In this document: positions 10,430 through 18,592 of the stretch, piece after piece
How the letters are laid out: the number at the start of each line of letters is the position of its first letter
Numbering within the stretch: the stretch's first letter is position 1
Assembly: GCA_023253615.1 (NCBI GenBank)
Contig: JALRFZ010000110.1
Location: 1-24,651 of the forward strand
DNA: 24,651 nucleotides
Direction: 5' to 3'
Source of the DNA: Verrucomicrobiales bacterium
Lineage (GTDB): Bacteria; Verrucomicrobiota; Verrucomicrobiia; Verrucomicrobiales; DEV007
Translations under genes and position numbers: made by a program
Notes under the pieces: model-generated
Told to the model about the DNA's origin: nothing
Databases searched by the model: none
Seen by the model: only the letters and a program-made list of their open reading frames with translations

Positions 10430-11002
10430 ATGCGCCGCATATCTCTGCTGTTCGCTCCTCTCCTTGGCGTCTCCTGTCAGGTGAAGCCATACGCACCGCT
10501 CCCGCAGGCAGCGGCGGTGGAGAGCGTGGAGGTGGAGGTGCGTTTCTTCGAAGGACGGCCCGAGGTCTACGCGCTCGTCAAGGGGCGCCTCTCGACGAGC
10601 GCGGCCCAGTTGATCGATCCCCGCCAATCCCGGGTGGAGCGTTCCCTGATCATCGAGGTGCTCGAGCAGACGCCGCGCGGAGCGAATCTTCTGCCGGATC
10701 TCGCCCAGTCTCCTCCTTTCGAAACCCGCGTTCCCATCGAGATCCTCGGACTCGAGCCCGGCCCCTGCCTTCTTTATGTGAATGGCATCGCCACCAGCTT
10801 TGAGATCCCCTCGTTGCAAGCCGCCCCGGCCTCCGCGGCGACCACGGGCCGCTATCTTCCGGCGGTGACCCTGGTCGATGAGTTCATCCCGATCGAGGAT
10901 GTGGTGCCCGGGACCGCGATCGCTCCCCTGCCGACGCAACACGGAGGATACCCGGCTCCGGTCGCGATCCCCGTGCCCCCGGTCTCGGGCGGGAGTCCGT
11001 AA
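10430..11002 (+). CDS. Putative lipoprotein of unknown function
   Basis: 190 aa. The N-terminus is a short signal ending LLGVSC, a plausible though imperfect lipobox with C16 as the lipidated residue. The core (about 30-135) looks like a beta-sandwich rich in Val, Ile and Glu, for example SVEVEVRFFEGRPEVYALVKG. The C-terminal 60 residues are rich in Pro, Gly and Ala (ending PVPPVSGGSP) and probably unstructured. I recognise no family. The stop codon TAA is shared by one base with an upstream in-frame ATG of the thioredoxin gene, so the two may be one transcript. It is divergent from the toxin-antitoxin operon. A cell-envelope location is inferred from the signal alone. Confidence 0.75.
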   Translation: MRRISLLFAPLLGVSCQVKPYAPLPQAAAVESVEVEVRFFEGRPEVYALVKGRLSTSAAQLIDPRQSRVERSLIIEVLEQTPRGANLLPDLAQSPPFETRVPIEILGLEPGPCLLYVNGIATSFEIPSLQAAPASAATTGRYLPAVTLVDEFIPIEDVVPGTAIAPLPTQHGGYPAPVAIPVPPVSGGSP

Positions 11003-11079
11003 TGAGGAAAAATCTGCAAGATTTTGCGCCGGATTCGTCCAAGTTGGCGAACCCTGTGTCCAACCTCCATCGACTCCGC

Positions 11080-11943
11080 ATGAAAAACCAACTCCTCTCC
11101 CTCGCCCTCGCCGTTTCGCTGACCGGCTCCGTCGTCGCCGAAGACGCGCTCGGGATCGCCACCACCTTCGACCAGCAGAAGATCGCGGCGCTGAAGACCT
11201 ACCTCGAAAAGAATCCAGAAGCCGGGGACAAGGACCGCGCCCTTTCCATGATGATCGACGCGCACCTCGGTCTCGGTGATTTCACCCCGGTGCCCGATCT
11301 CCTCATCCAACGCTATGATGGACAGGCCAAGGGCGAGGAGGCCAATCTCGACGTGATCATCGGCGAGATCGTGCAGCCCATGGTGGAATCGGGCATCGTC
11401 TCGAACCAGCGCGACAAGGCGAAGGCTTTCCTCACGAAATTCAAGGCGGACTTCGCCACCCATCCCGCGGGCGGCCAGATCGCACAAGTCGTCGATCAGA
11501 TCGGGGCCGATCTCTTCCTCCCCGGAGTCGGCGACGAGATGAAAATCGCTTTCACCGCCCTCGACGGAAAGGAGATCGACCTCGCGAAGATGACCGACAA
11601 GGTCGTGCTGGTGGATTTCTGGGCAACCTGGTGCGGCCCCTGCGTGGCCGAGATGCCGAATGTCGTCGCCGCCTACGCGAAGTACAAGGAAAAGGGCTTC
11701 GAGGTGATCGGCATCTCGCTCGACGAGGACAAGGGGGCCCTCGAGAAATTCATCGCCGACAACAAGATGCCCTGGCCGCAATACTTCGACGGCAAGAGAT
11801 GGGAGAACGAGCTCGCCCAGCATTTCGGCATCAGCGGCATCCCCGCGACCTTCCTCGTCGGAAAAGGCGGGAAGATCGTCGCCTCGAACCTCCGCGGTCC
11901 CGCTCTCGACGAGGAAATCGAAAAGGCGCTCGGCGGCGAGTGA
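11080..11943 (+). CDS. TlpA/ResA-like periplasmic thioredoxin with helical N-terminal domain
   Basis: 287 aa. I start at the ATG at 11080 because it opens a good signal peptide (cleavage after SVVA, residue 20). An ATG at 11002 would put 26 polar residues in front of it. Residues 21-150 are helical and carry no family signature I know. Residues 150-287 are a TlpA-like thioredoxin domain with the active site WATWCGPC (C185, C188), a GISLDED strand and GISGIPATFLV containing the cis-proline. Such proteins reduce disulfides outside the cytoplasm, for example in cytochrome c maturation, and the cytochrome at 31-1548 could be a client. The target is not shown by the sequence. It lies 30 bases before aroA, with a C7T6 run between. 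Confidence 0.88.
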   Translation: MKNQLLSLALAVSLTGSVVAEDALGIATTFDQQKIAALKTYLEKNPEAGDKDRALSMMIDAHLGLGDFTPVPDLLIQRYDGQAKGEEANLDVIIGEIVQPMVESGIVSNQRDKAKAFLTKFKADFATHPAGGQIAQVVDQIGADLFLPGVGDEMKIAFTALDGKEIDLAKMTDKVVLVDFWATWCGPCVAEMPNVVAAYAKYKEKGFEVIGISLDEDKGALEKFIADNKMPWPQYFDGKRWENELAQHFGISGIPATFLVGKGGKIVASNLRGPALDEEIEKALGGE

Positions 11944-11973
11944 TCGACCGGCTCCCCCCCTTTTTTCGTGTCC

Positions 11974-13242
11974 ATGCTGCCCGATCTCGTCGAAATCATC
12001 CCGCCAACCGCCGCCGTGGACGCCACCGTGGTGCTGCCGGGTTCGAAGAGCCTCACCAACCGCGCGCTCGTCCTCGCCGCCCTTGCGGACGGCAACGTGA
12101 CGTTGCGGGGGGCGCTCTGGAGCGAGGACACCCAGGCGATGGTGCATTGCCTGCACGCCCTCGGATTCCAGGTCGAGGTGGAGCCGGATGCCCATGAACC
12201 GGCCAACCGCACCCTCGTCGTCGCCGGGCGCGGGGGGATCATCCCCCATGCCGGAACGGCGGCTGTTCCTCTCGAGCTTTTCATCGAGAACGCCGGCACC
12301 GCCGCCCGCTTTCTTCTTGCCCTCGTCGCCCTCGGGAAAGGGGTGTTCCGCCTCAGCGGCATCGAGCGGATGCACCAGCGTCCCCAGGCGGCGCTGATCC
12401 ATGCCCTGCGCGAGCTGGGATACCGGATCGATTCGCCGAATGATTTCCTCCCCGCCGTCGTCCACGGCACCGGTCCACGCCCCGGAGCCGCCTGCCAGGT
12501 CAGCGTCGGTGAGAGCTCGCAATTCGCCTCCGCCCTGATCCTCGCCCAACGAACCGGAGGATGGCGGATCGAGGTGACCGGGGCGAACGAAGACGAGCTG
12601 CCCTATGTCGAGATGACCCGGCGCCTCGTCGAAACCTTTCCCTGGAATGGCGGGATCTACGAGATCGAGCCCGATGCCTCGGGCGCGAGCTATTTCTGGG
12701 GTGCCGACTGGCTGCTCCGAGGCGGGGGAGGCCGTGTCCGCGTTGAACCGGCGCCCGATTCGGGCATGCAGATGGATCAGAAGTTTCTCGATCTCATCCT
12801 CGGAGAGGCGTGGCGGCACGCTTACTCGCGCCGCACCGATCTCGCGGACAGCATCATGACGGCGATCGCTCTCGCGCCGTTTGCTCCGGCGACGACCGCC
12901 TTCACCGACCTCGGCCGTCTCCGCGTGCAGGAATGCGAACGTGTCGCCGCTCTGCGCACCGAGCTGACCCGATGCGGGGCGCGGGTCGAGGAGTCGGGCG
13001 ACACCCTCACCATCCATCCCGGTCCGTTGCATGGCGCCGTGATCGAGACCTACAACGACCACCGCATGGCGATGTGTTTCGGCATGCTCGGACTGCGCGT
13101 CCCCGGTCTCATCCTGCGGAATCCGGCCTGTGTGCGCAAGACCTTCCCGAATTTCTTCGCCAAACTCGCGACCCTCGGCGCGGGCGTCCGCGAGCCGGAG
13201 GGCGGCACGCTCCTCACCGGCGACCGGTTGCTCGCCGATTGA
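11974..13242 (+). CDS. aroA: 3-phosphoshikimate 1-carboxyvinyltransferase (EPSP synthase)
   Basis: 422 aa from the ATG at 11974; a GTG at 11968 would add two residues and cannot be excluded. The phosphoshikimate-binding motif LPGSKSLTNRAL (K25, S26, R30) is intact. ENAGTAARFL (N106-R112) matches the PEP-binding NAGT motif, followed by RMHQRPQAALIHAL, GESSQFASALIL, and NDHRMAMCFGMLG near the C-terminus. The enzyme joins PEP to shikimate 3-phosphate, the sixth step of chorismate synthesis, in the cytoplasm. Length is normal. Sequence motifs are class I-like with some departures, such as ENAGTAARF for the usual GNAGTxxRx. No other aro genes are nearby. It sits between a thioredoxin and a dnaJ-like gene. 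Confidence 0.95.
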   Translation: MLPDLVEIIPPTAAVDATVVLPGSKSLTNRALVLAALADGNVTLRGALWSEDTQAMVHCLHALGFQVEVEPDAHEPANRTLVVAGRGGIIPHAGTAAVPLELFIENAGTAARFLLALVALGKGVFRLSGIERMHQRPQAALIHALRELGYRIDSPNDFLPAVVHGTGPRPGAACQVSVGESSQFASALILAQRTGGWRIEVTGANEDELPYVEMTRRLVETFPWNGGIYEIEPDASGASYFWGADWLLRGGGGRVRVEPAPDSGMQMDQKFLDLILGEAWRHAYSRRTDLADSIMTAIALAPFAPATTAFTDLGRLRVQECERVAALRTELTRCGARVEESGDTLTIHPGPLHGAVIETYNDHRMAMCFGMLGLRVPGLILRNPACVRKTFPNFFAKLATLGAGVREPEGGTLLTGDRLLAD

Positions 13243-13320
13243 CCGCCGCACCCGCGGCAAGACAATCCACGCCACGCATTCGCCATTGCGGGAGCCCGAT
13301 TCCGTTGTTTCCTTTCCGTT

Positions 13321-13340
13321 GCGCCGGCCGCTTCCGGCGC
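13321..13340 (+). promoter_or_regulatory. Stem-loop directly in front of the dnaJ-like start
   Basis: GCGCCGG (13321-13327) pairs perfectly with CCGGCGC (13334-13340) around a 6-base loop. The palindrome GTTGCAAC (13341-13348) then abuts the ATG at 13349. If transcribed, the hairpin ends 8 bases before the start codon and could hinder ribosome access. There is no T-run, so it is not a terminator, and no Shine-Dalgarno. Confidence 0.4.
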
Positions 13341-13348
13341 GTTGCAAC

Positions 13349-14320
13349 ATGGCCGTCAAATACCGAGATTATTACGAGACGCTGGGCGTTTCCAAAGAGG
13401 CTTCGCAGGAGGAGATCAAGAAGGCCTTCAAGAAACTCGCCCGCCAATACCATCCCGACGTCGCCAAGGACCAGCCCGACGCGGAAGAGCGTTTCAAGGC
13501 GGTGAACGAGGCCTACGAGGTGCTCGGCGATCCCGAGAAACGGCGGAAATACGACACCCTCGGCCCCGGATGGGAGCAAGGGCAGGACTTCGGCGGCTAT
13601 TCCGGCTATCCCGGAGGCGGCGGCGGGCAGTACGAATACCACTTCGGCGGCAGTACCGGATTCAGTGACTTTTTCGAGAGCCTCTTCGGCGGCCGAGGCG
13701 GCGGGGGCGATCCCTTCGGCGCTTTCGGCGGGGGCCGCGGGGCACGGCACCCCCGGTCGAACCAGCCGATGGCCGGAGAAGACATCGAGGCCGACCTGCT
13801 CGTGCGCATCGAAGAGATCATGCACGGATCCACCCGCGAGGTGCGACTCGCCCGCCCCACCGCCGATGGCCGGCGAGGCAAAGAGACCACCATCCGCGTG
13901 AAAATCCCCAAAGGCATCGCCGAAGGGCAGCGCATCCGTTGCGGCGGCATGGGATACCCGGGCTTGAACGGGGGCCCTGAAGGCGATCTCTACCTCCGCG
14001 TGCGGCTCGAGCGGCATCCGCTCTACCGTCCCGATGGCCACGATCTCGACACGGATCTCGTGCTGGCCCCCTGGGAGGTGGTGCTCGGCGCCAGCGTCAC
14101 CATCCCCACTCCCCATGGCGAGGTGAAGATGACCGTGAAACCCGGCACCCAGCCCGGCACCAGGCTGCGCCTGCGGGGCAAGGGGCTCCCCACCGGGAAG
14201 GATGGATACGGCGATCTTTACGTGACCCTCGTCTCCGAATTTCCCGAGAACGTCTCCGAGGAGGAACGGGAACTCTGGAAGGCTCTCGCCGCGAAGAGCC
14301 CGTTCCGCCCGCGCGGTTGA
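13349..14320 (+). CDS. DnaJ/CbpA-type Hsp40 co-chaperone without zinc finger
   Basis: 323 aa from the ATG at 13349; a reading from 13130 would run through the end of aroA. Residues 5-70 are a J domain with the invariant HPD (35-37) between KKAFKKLARQY and the FKAVNEAYEVLGD helix. A Gly/Phe-rich stretch (about 80-145) follows, then two C-terminal peptide-binding domains ending with EFPENVSEEERELWKALA. The CxxCxGxG zinc-finger repeats of class A DnaJ are absent, so this is class B (CbpA/DnaJ2-like). It should stimulate DnaK ATPase and deliver unfolded clients. No DnaK is in the window, but a protein with a GrpE-like domain is encoded just downstream on the other strand. Confidence 0.93.
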   Translation: MAVKYRDYYETLGVSKEASQEEIKKAFKKLARQYHPDVAKDQPDAEERFKAVNEAYEVLGDPEKRRKYDTLGPGWEQGQDFGGYSGYPGGGGGQYEYHFGGSTGFSDFFESLFGGRGGGGDPFGAFGGGRGARHPRSNQPMAGEDIEADLLVRIEEIMHGSTREVRLARPTADGRRGKETTIRVKIPKGIAEGQRIRCGGMGYPGLNGGPEGDLYLRVRLERHPLYRPDGHDLDTDLVLAPWEVVLGASVTIPTPHGEVKMTVKPGTQPGTRLRLRGKGLPTGKDGYGDLYVTLVSEFPENVSEEERELWKALAAKSPFRPRG

Positions 14321-14344
14321 TCCACGCCTCGTCCGAAGTCCCGT

Positions 14345-15160
14345 TCAGGGACGCGCCGGGGCCTCGCTCTGGCGCGAACTCATGCGGAACCGTGCCGGGC
14401 CGCCCGGCTTGTCTCGCTCTGCCGGAGAATCCTCCTCCGTCTCCACGACGGTCGTCTCCCCGGTCGCGGCATCACCCGGGGGCACCCGCGCGTTGCTTGC
14501 CGGAACGCCGGGAAACAACGCCGCGGTCACCGGAACACCCTCCTGACCCGATGGGAGATCGCCGGCCTTGACGAACCGGGTCGTGCCCCAATCGATGTCG
14601 TCGCCCGTGACCACACCGGGCCGCGTCATTGCCGTGAAGTTGATCTGCGAATCCAGCCAGGTCAGGCTCGACTCGAGCCGCGCGTGCTGGGAGGCGACCG
14701 CTTCGCGGAATTCCGCGGGCTTGTTCCCGATGATTTCCTCGAGAAGAGCCATCGCCATCCCGAGGGTGGCGTAGGCGGCCTCGTACTCGTTGGCGTAGCG
14801 CTGGGCTTCGCCCAGTTCGAGCGATTCGATGAAGTCGAGGTATTTCATCATCACCTCGTGCTCATCCGTCGTCAGCCGGGCCTCGGTGTCCGCGATGGTG
14901 GCGGCGAGGGCCTCGCTCCGGTAGGCGATCATCCTGGGTTCGAAACCGGGATGTGCGGCCGCGAGCGCCCTGATCTGGCGGTCGGCCTCGAGGTAGCTGC
15001 CGAGCGCCAGGGGCCACTGGCCGGCTCCGGCGAGCCGGTCGGCCGTCTGGATCCAGCCGTAGATGGTCAACCATTGCGCGGCAGGATCGTCCTCACCGCG
15101 GACCGGTCCCCACGGAAGGCAAAGGCAGGCGACCGCCATCCATGACCGGAGTCTTTTCAT
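14345..15160 (-). CDS. Exported helical protein of unknown function
   Basis: 271 aa from the ATG at 15160, chosen because it opens a signal peptide ending GPVRG (about residue 22). Longer readings from 15361 run into the FHA gene. Residues 25-165 are predicted mostly helical with Ala, Leu and Tyr in a TPR-like rhythm (AQWLTIYGWIQTADRLAGAGQ, then EAQRYANEYEAAYATLGMAMALLEE), but I cannot assign a repeat family. The last 100 residues are rich in Pro, Gly, Glu and Thr and likely disordered. It starts 26 bases after the stop of the FHA/GrpE-like gene, so the two are probably co-transcribed. Its stop is only 25 bases from the convergent dnaJ-like gene. No function can be assigned. Confidence 0.75.
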   Translation of the reverse strand: MKRLRSWMAVACLCLPWGPVRGEDDPAAQWLTIYGWIQTADRLAGAGQWPLALGSYLEADRQIRALAAAHPGFEPRMIAYRSEALAATIADTEARLTTDEHEVMMKYLDFIESLELGEAQRYANEYEAAYATLGMAMALLEEIIGNKPAEFREAVASQHARLESSLTWLDSQINFTAMTRPGVVTGDDIDWGTTRFVKAGDLPSGQEGVPVTAALFPGVPASNARVPPGDAATGETTVVETEEDSPAERDKPGGPARFRMSSRQSEAPARP

Positions 15161-15186
15161 GCCGCTCACGTTCCCGGGCACGGGAC

Positions 15187-16866
15187 TTAATCCTCCCCTC
15201 CCCGGATCAGCACCTCGACTTTCCGCAGGATCACCGCGGCATCCCCTTCCCCGACCCGGTACCCGGGGCGGACCACCTTGACGACCTCTCCGGGCTGGAA
15301 AGGGGTCTCCGAATACTGGCGCGTGCCCCAGCCTTTCCGACTCAGTACCTGCACCTCGCATCGGTGTTTCGGGGTGAGAAAGGTGCCCGTGGCGATCTCG
15401 AAGGGCCTCACTCCGCCGGATTCGAGAATGGCGACGAGGCGGTTGCGGAAGGCGGTCAGCTCTTGCGCGACCTCCCTGAGTTTTCTCGACCCCCGGTAGC
15501 CTTCGAGGAGCAGGTCGAGCACCTCGAGCCGCTCGATGAGAGCACGGTAGATCTCCTGTTCGCGGTCTTTGGCGATCACCATGCTCTCGAAACGCTCCGG
15601 GATCTCGACCTCGATCCCCTTCCGGCTGAGCCCCTGGGCGCGCCGCACCTCCGCATCCATCGTCTCCCGGAATTGGGTGAGGTCGGCCTCGATCGCGGCG
15701 AGTGCCTCGCGGCGCCGCGCGATCTCCGCCTCGACCCCGTCAAGATCGGTGCGCCGCTGATCGGTGCGCCGAGCCAATTCAGCCTGCACCCCGTCGCCGT
15801 ATTGATGCCAGATCGGCTCGATGAGGTCGAGCTGGCCGCGGATCTCGGCGGCGGTTGCCTCGATCCTCTGGAAAAGCGTGGTCGCATCCGCCGCGGGATC
15901 GGCGGCGGGTCCTCCTGCGGGTCGCTCCGGCAGGCTTCCCGACTCGATCCAGGCCTGCCAATCGGAAAGGAGACGGACCTCCAGGTCGCCGAGCCGGGCG
16001 AGAAGGTCCGCGGCACGCCCTTCTGCCGCGAGCCGATCCGCGATCGCCGCTTCGTGACGGGTCGATAAATCCGCCCAGCTTTCCTGCCAACGCACCCCGG
16101 CGGCGGCATGGTCGTCGCAGATCCGCTGGAGCCCGGAGCGCTGTTCCTCCAACTGCCGCACCTGCTTTTCTTTCGTCCCGATCTCGTAACGAAGTCCCGC
16201 GATCACCCCTTCGCGCTCGATGACCTCCCGTCTCGCCTCGCTGAGGCTCGCCTGAAGGCGGGACTCGCGGGCCGCCACCTCCTCGAGATCCCGCTGCAGG
16301 TGGCGGAGCCTCGAGCCCTGCTCTTCGACCCGCTCCCCCAACGCGATCGCACGAGCCTCGGCCGCGGCCAGCTTTTCCCGCAGCCCGGTCGACTCCGCCT
16401 CGAATCTTCCGTTTTCGCCGATCAACCGGGAAATTTCCCGTTTGAGGGCTTCGCGCTCTTCTTGAAAAGCGATCTTCATCGCCGCCCTTTCCCCGTCGTC
16501 TCCGGAGCCCGGTGCGACGACCGGCGCAGCCCCCCCATTGAGTTTGCGGGTCGCGGTTTCCCCGTCGGTTCCGGACACCCGGAATTCGGCCGTCGCGAAA
16601 CGCAGCAGGTCGCCGGGCCGGATCTGCCGGCGTTCCACACGGATGCCGTTCACGAAGGTGCCTTTGCTCGATCCACAATCGACCACCTCCACTCCGGCCT
16701 CTCCGGCCACCTCGATCCGGGCATGGCGCGCCGAGACCGAGGCATGATCGACAACCAGATCGTTGCCCGGCTCTCTCCCCACGCAAAAGGTCCGCTCCCC
16801 GTCCGGGATCGGAAACACACCCGCGGGATAGATCCCGGGTTTCAAGGGTCGGAGGGTAAGGGCCAT
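15187..16866 (-). CDS. FHA domain - coiled coil - GrpE-like C-terminal domain protein
   Basis: 559 aa from the ATG at 16866. Residues 5-98 are an FHA domain with every core residue: G30-R31, S45-x-R47-H48, and the GTFVNG loop (G69, T70, N73, G74), so it should bind phosphothreonine. Residues about 130-300 and 335-415 are long Glu/Arg/Leu coiled coils, split by a Pro/Ala-rich hinge (310-328). Residues about 425-556 look like GrpE: a helical segment, then GGVRPFEIATGTFLTPKHR, PGEVVKVVRPGY and ILRKVEVLI. These correspond to the beta-domain motifs of GrpE (Gly-Val, Pro-x-x-His, PGxV, GY, R-x-x-V-x-V). GrpE is the nucleotide exchange factor of DnaK. FHA is certain; GrpE-like is a judgement by eye. 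It is co-directional with the unknown gene downstream. Confidence 0.85.
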   Translation of the reverse strand: MALTLRPLKPGIYPAGVFPIPDGERTFCVGREPGNDLVVDHASVSARHARIEVAGEAGVEVVDCGSSKGTFVNGIRVERRQIRPGDLLRFATAEFRVSGTDGETATRKLNGGAAPVVAPGSGDDGERAAMKIAFQEEREALKREISRLIGENGRFEAESTGLREKLAAAEARAIALGERVEEQGSRLRHLQRDLEEVAARESRLQASLSEARREVIEREGVIAGLRYEIGTKEKQVRQLEEQRSGLQRICDDHAAAGVRWQESWADLSTRHEAAIADRLAAEGRAADLLARLGDLEVRLLSDWQAWIESGSLPERPAGGPAADPAADATTLFQRIEATAAEIRGQLDLIEPIWHQYGDGVQAELARRTDQRRTDLDGVEAEIARRREALAAIEADLTQFRETMDAEVRRAQGLSRKGIEVEIPERFESMVIAKDREQEIYRALIERLEVLDLLLEGYRGSRKLREVAQELTAFRNRLVAILESGGVRPFEIATGTFLTPKHRCEVQVLSRKGWGTRQYSETPFQPGEVVKVVRPGYRVGEGDAAVILRKVEVLIRGGED

Positions 16867-16977
16867 CCGTCGTTCACATGCCAAGGGGAATCCATTCGCA
16901 CTGCTTCCCGCGCCCATCAATGGCATTTTTGCCGCCCGCCCCCCGCAACTCCGCCTTTCCCGCCGAGGAAACCGACA

Positions 16978-17006
16978 TTGACGAAATCCTGCCATCCTGC
17001 CAAAGT
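16978..17006 (+). promoter_or_regulatory. Candidate promoter of the Tat-exported oxidoreductase gene
   Basis: TTGACG (16978-16983) and CAAAGT (17001-17006) are 17 bases apart, the ideal spacing, and the ATG follows 6 bases later at 17013. The -35 is near-consensus and the -10 is poor. It would give a leaderless mRNA. The 146-base gap is shared with the divergent FHA gene. Confidence 0.4.
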
Positions 17007-17012
17007 TCCCGC

Positions 17013-18449
17013 ATGACGGAATCCGAAAACACCCCTCTCACCACCCGACGCTCCGCCCTCAAGACCGTGGCCGGTGCCTCGGCCCTCGCCGGGATCGCCC
17101 TGCCCCATGTCCACGCCCAGGAAAACTCCGAGCTGAAGCTCGCCCTCGTCGGCTGCGGCGGCCGCGGCACCGGTGCGGTGAAGAACGCTCTCAGCGTCTC
17201 CGGCTCGCTCGGCCCCCTCAAACTGCACGCCATGGCCGATGTCTTCGAAGCGAATCTCAAGCGCAGCCACGAGACCCTCTCCAAGGATCCGCAGATCGGC
17301 GACAAGATCGACGTCTCCCCCGAGCGTCAGTTCATCGGCTTCGACGGCTTCAAGAACGCGATGGATTCGATGAAGGCGGGCGACATCGTCATCCTCACCA
17401 CCCCGGTCGCCTTCCGTTGGCCGATGTTCGAATACGCCGTCGAGAAAGGGCTCCATGTCTTCATGGAAAAACCCGTCACCACCGACGGGTTCACCGCTCG
17501 GAAGCTGCTCGAGATCAACAAAAAGGCCGTCGAGAAAAACCTGAAGGTCGGCGTCGGCCTCATGTGCCGCCATTGCAAGGCCCGCAACGAGCTGAAGAAG
17601 CGCATCGACGACGGGGCCATCGGCGACATCACCTTCCTCCGCAGCTACCGCCTCCAGGGCGCGATCGGATCCTGCTTCACGCCGAAGAACGACACCGACA
17701 TGAGCGAGCTCATGTATCAGATCAAGAACTTCCACAGCTTCCTCTGGCTCAGCGGTGGATCCTTCAGCGACTTCTTCATCCATGGCATCGACGAGATGTG
17801 CATGATCAAGAACGATTTCCCGATCGAGGCGAAGGCCTTCGGCGGCCGCCACTACAAGCTCATCGAGCGCAACGGAAAGCAGCTCGAGGCCGTCGATCAG
17901 AATTTCGACAGCTACGGCGTCGAGTACACCTTCAAGGACGGCGCCAAGGCCATCTTCGAGGGCCGCAACATGGCCGGCTGCCACCAGGAGTTCGCCGCCT
18001 ACGCCCACGGCACGAAGGGATCGGCCGTGATCTCCTCGGCCGGCCACGTCCCCGCCCGTCCCCGTCTCTACAAGGATCAGAACATCGACATGAACTGGCG
18101 CGGCACGCCGGGGAACCTCCTCTGGTCTTTCCCCACCGGCGACCGCGGGGCCAGCCTCGAGGGCAACCCCTACGACATCGAATGGGAGGTGCTGATCGAC
18201 GCCATCCGCGAGAACAAGCCTCACAACGAGGTCGAGCGCGGGGTCGCCGCCAGCAACGTCACCTCGATGGGCCGCATGGCCGCCCACACCGGACAGGTCA
18301 TCACCTACGATCAGATGCTCAACAGCGAATTCGTGATGGCTCCGAACGTGGCCGAGCTGACCCTCGAGTCCCAGTCGCCCCTCCTGCCCGACGCCGACGG
18401 CAAATACGCCATCCCCGAGCCCGGCATCAAGAAAGACCGGGAGTATTGA
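17013..18449 (+). CDS. Tat-exported Gfo/Idh/MocA-family oxidoreductase
   Basis: 478 aa. The N-terminus has a twin-arginine signal (TTRRSALK, R12-R13), then a short hydrophobic stretch ending VHAQ (residue 36). The Rossmann motif VGCGGRGTGAV (46-56) binds NAD(P), and the EKP motif (152-154) holds the conserved lysine of this family. The C-terminal half is the family's substrate domain, with NFHSFLWLSGG and the DEMCMIKNDFP segment seen in secreted PVC members. These enzymes oxidise or reduce sugars and their derivatives; the substrate is unknown. Folding with its cofactor in the cytoplasm explains the Tat route. The original start at 16878 would lose the Tat signal's N-terminal position. A strong terminator follows, so the gene is monocistronic. 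Confidence 0.92.
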   Translation: MTESENTPLTTRRSALKTVAGASALAGIALPHVHAQENSELKLALVGCGGRGTGAVKNALSVSGSLGPLKLHAMADVFEANLKRSHETLSKDPQIGDKIDVSPERQFIGFDGFKNAMDSMKAGDIVILTTPVAFRWPMFEYAVEKGLHVFMEKPVTTDGFTARKLLEINKKAVEKNLKVGVGLMCRHCKARNELKKRIDDGAIGDITFLRSYRLQGAIGSCFTPKNDTDMSELMYQIKNFHSFLWLSGGSFSDFFIHGIDEMCMIKNDFPIEAKAFGGRHYKLIERNGKQLEAVDQNFDSYGVEYTFKDGAKAIFEGRNMAGCHQEFAAYAHGTKGSAVISSAGHVPARPRLYKDQNIDMNWRGTPGNLLWSFPTGDRGASLEGNPYDIEWEVLIDAIRENKPHNEVERGVAASNVTSMGRMAAHTGQVITYDQMLNSEFVMAPNVAELTLESQSPLLPDADGKYAIPEPGIKKDREY

Positions 18450-18480
18450 TCCCCGCCGCCGTCGTTTGAACGTAACCCTG

Positions 18481-18517
18481 TCGCCGTTCCTCAGATCCAC
18501 CGGGGAACGGCGATTTT
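18481..18517 (+). terminator. Rho-independent terminator after the Tat-exported oxidoreductase gene
   Basis: A perfect 10-bp stem TCGCCGTTCC (18481-18490) / GGAACGGCGA (18504-18513) with a 13-base loop is followed by TTTT. It lies 32 bases after the stop at 18449 and 76 before the TPR gene. Confidence 0.85.
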
Positions 18518-18592
18518 CATTTCCAGCGAAACGCCGATCCGCCTTTTTTCCCTTCCGATCACCGCCCCTCCGAACTTCTCCCTCCCCGACCG

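Noticed and set aside
10852..13359. 835-codon open frame antisense to the thioredoxin and aroA genes
   Set aside because: It is a mirror of two convincing genes in high-GC DNA. Its translation is rich in Gly, Arg, Glu and His without domain motifs.
13600..13745. Gly-codon-rich repeat-like stretch
   Set aside because: It is the Gly/Phe-rich linker of the DnaJ-type protein, not a DNA repeat.
14338..14352. GTCCC/GGGAC hairpin between the convergent dnaJ-like and unknown genes
   Set aside because: Five base pairs, overlaps the stop codon of the minus-strand gene and has no T-run.
16917..18500. 527-codon open frame antisense to the Tat-exported oxidoreductase
   Set aside because: Shadow frame of low-complexity Asp/Val/Gly-rich translation.
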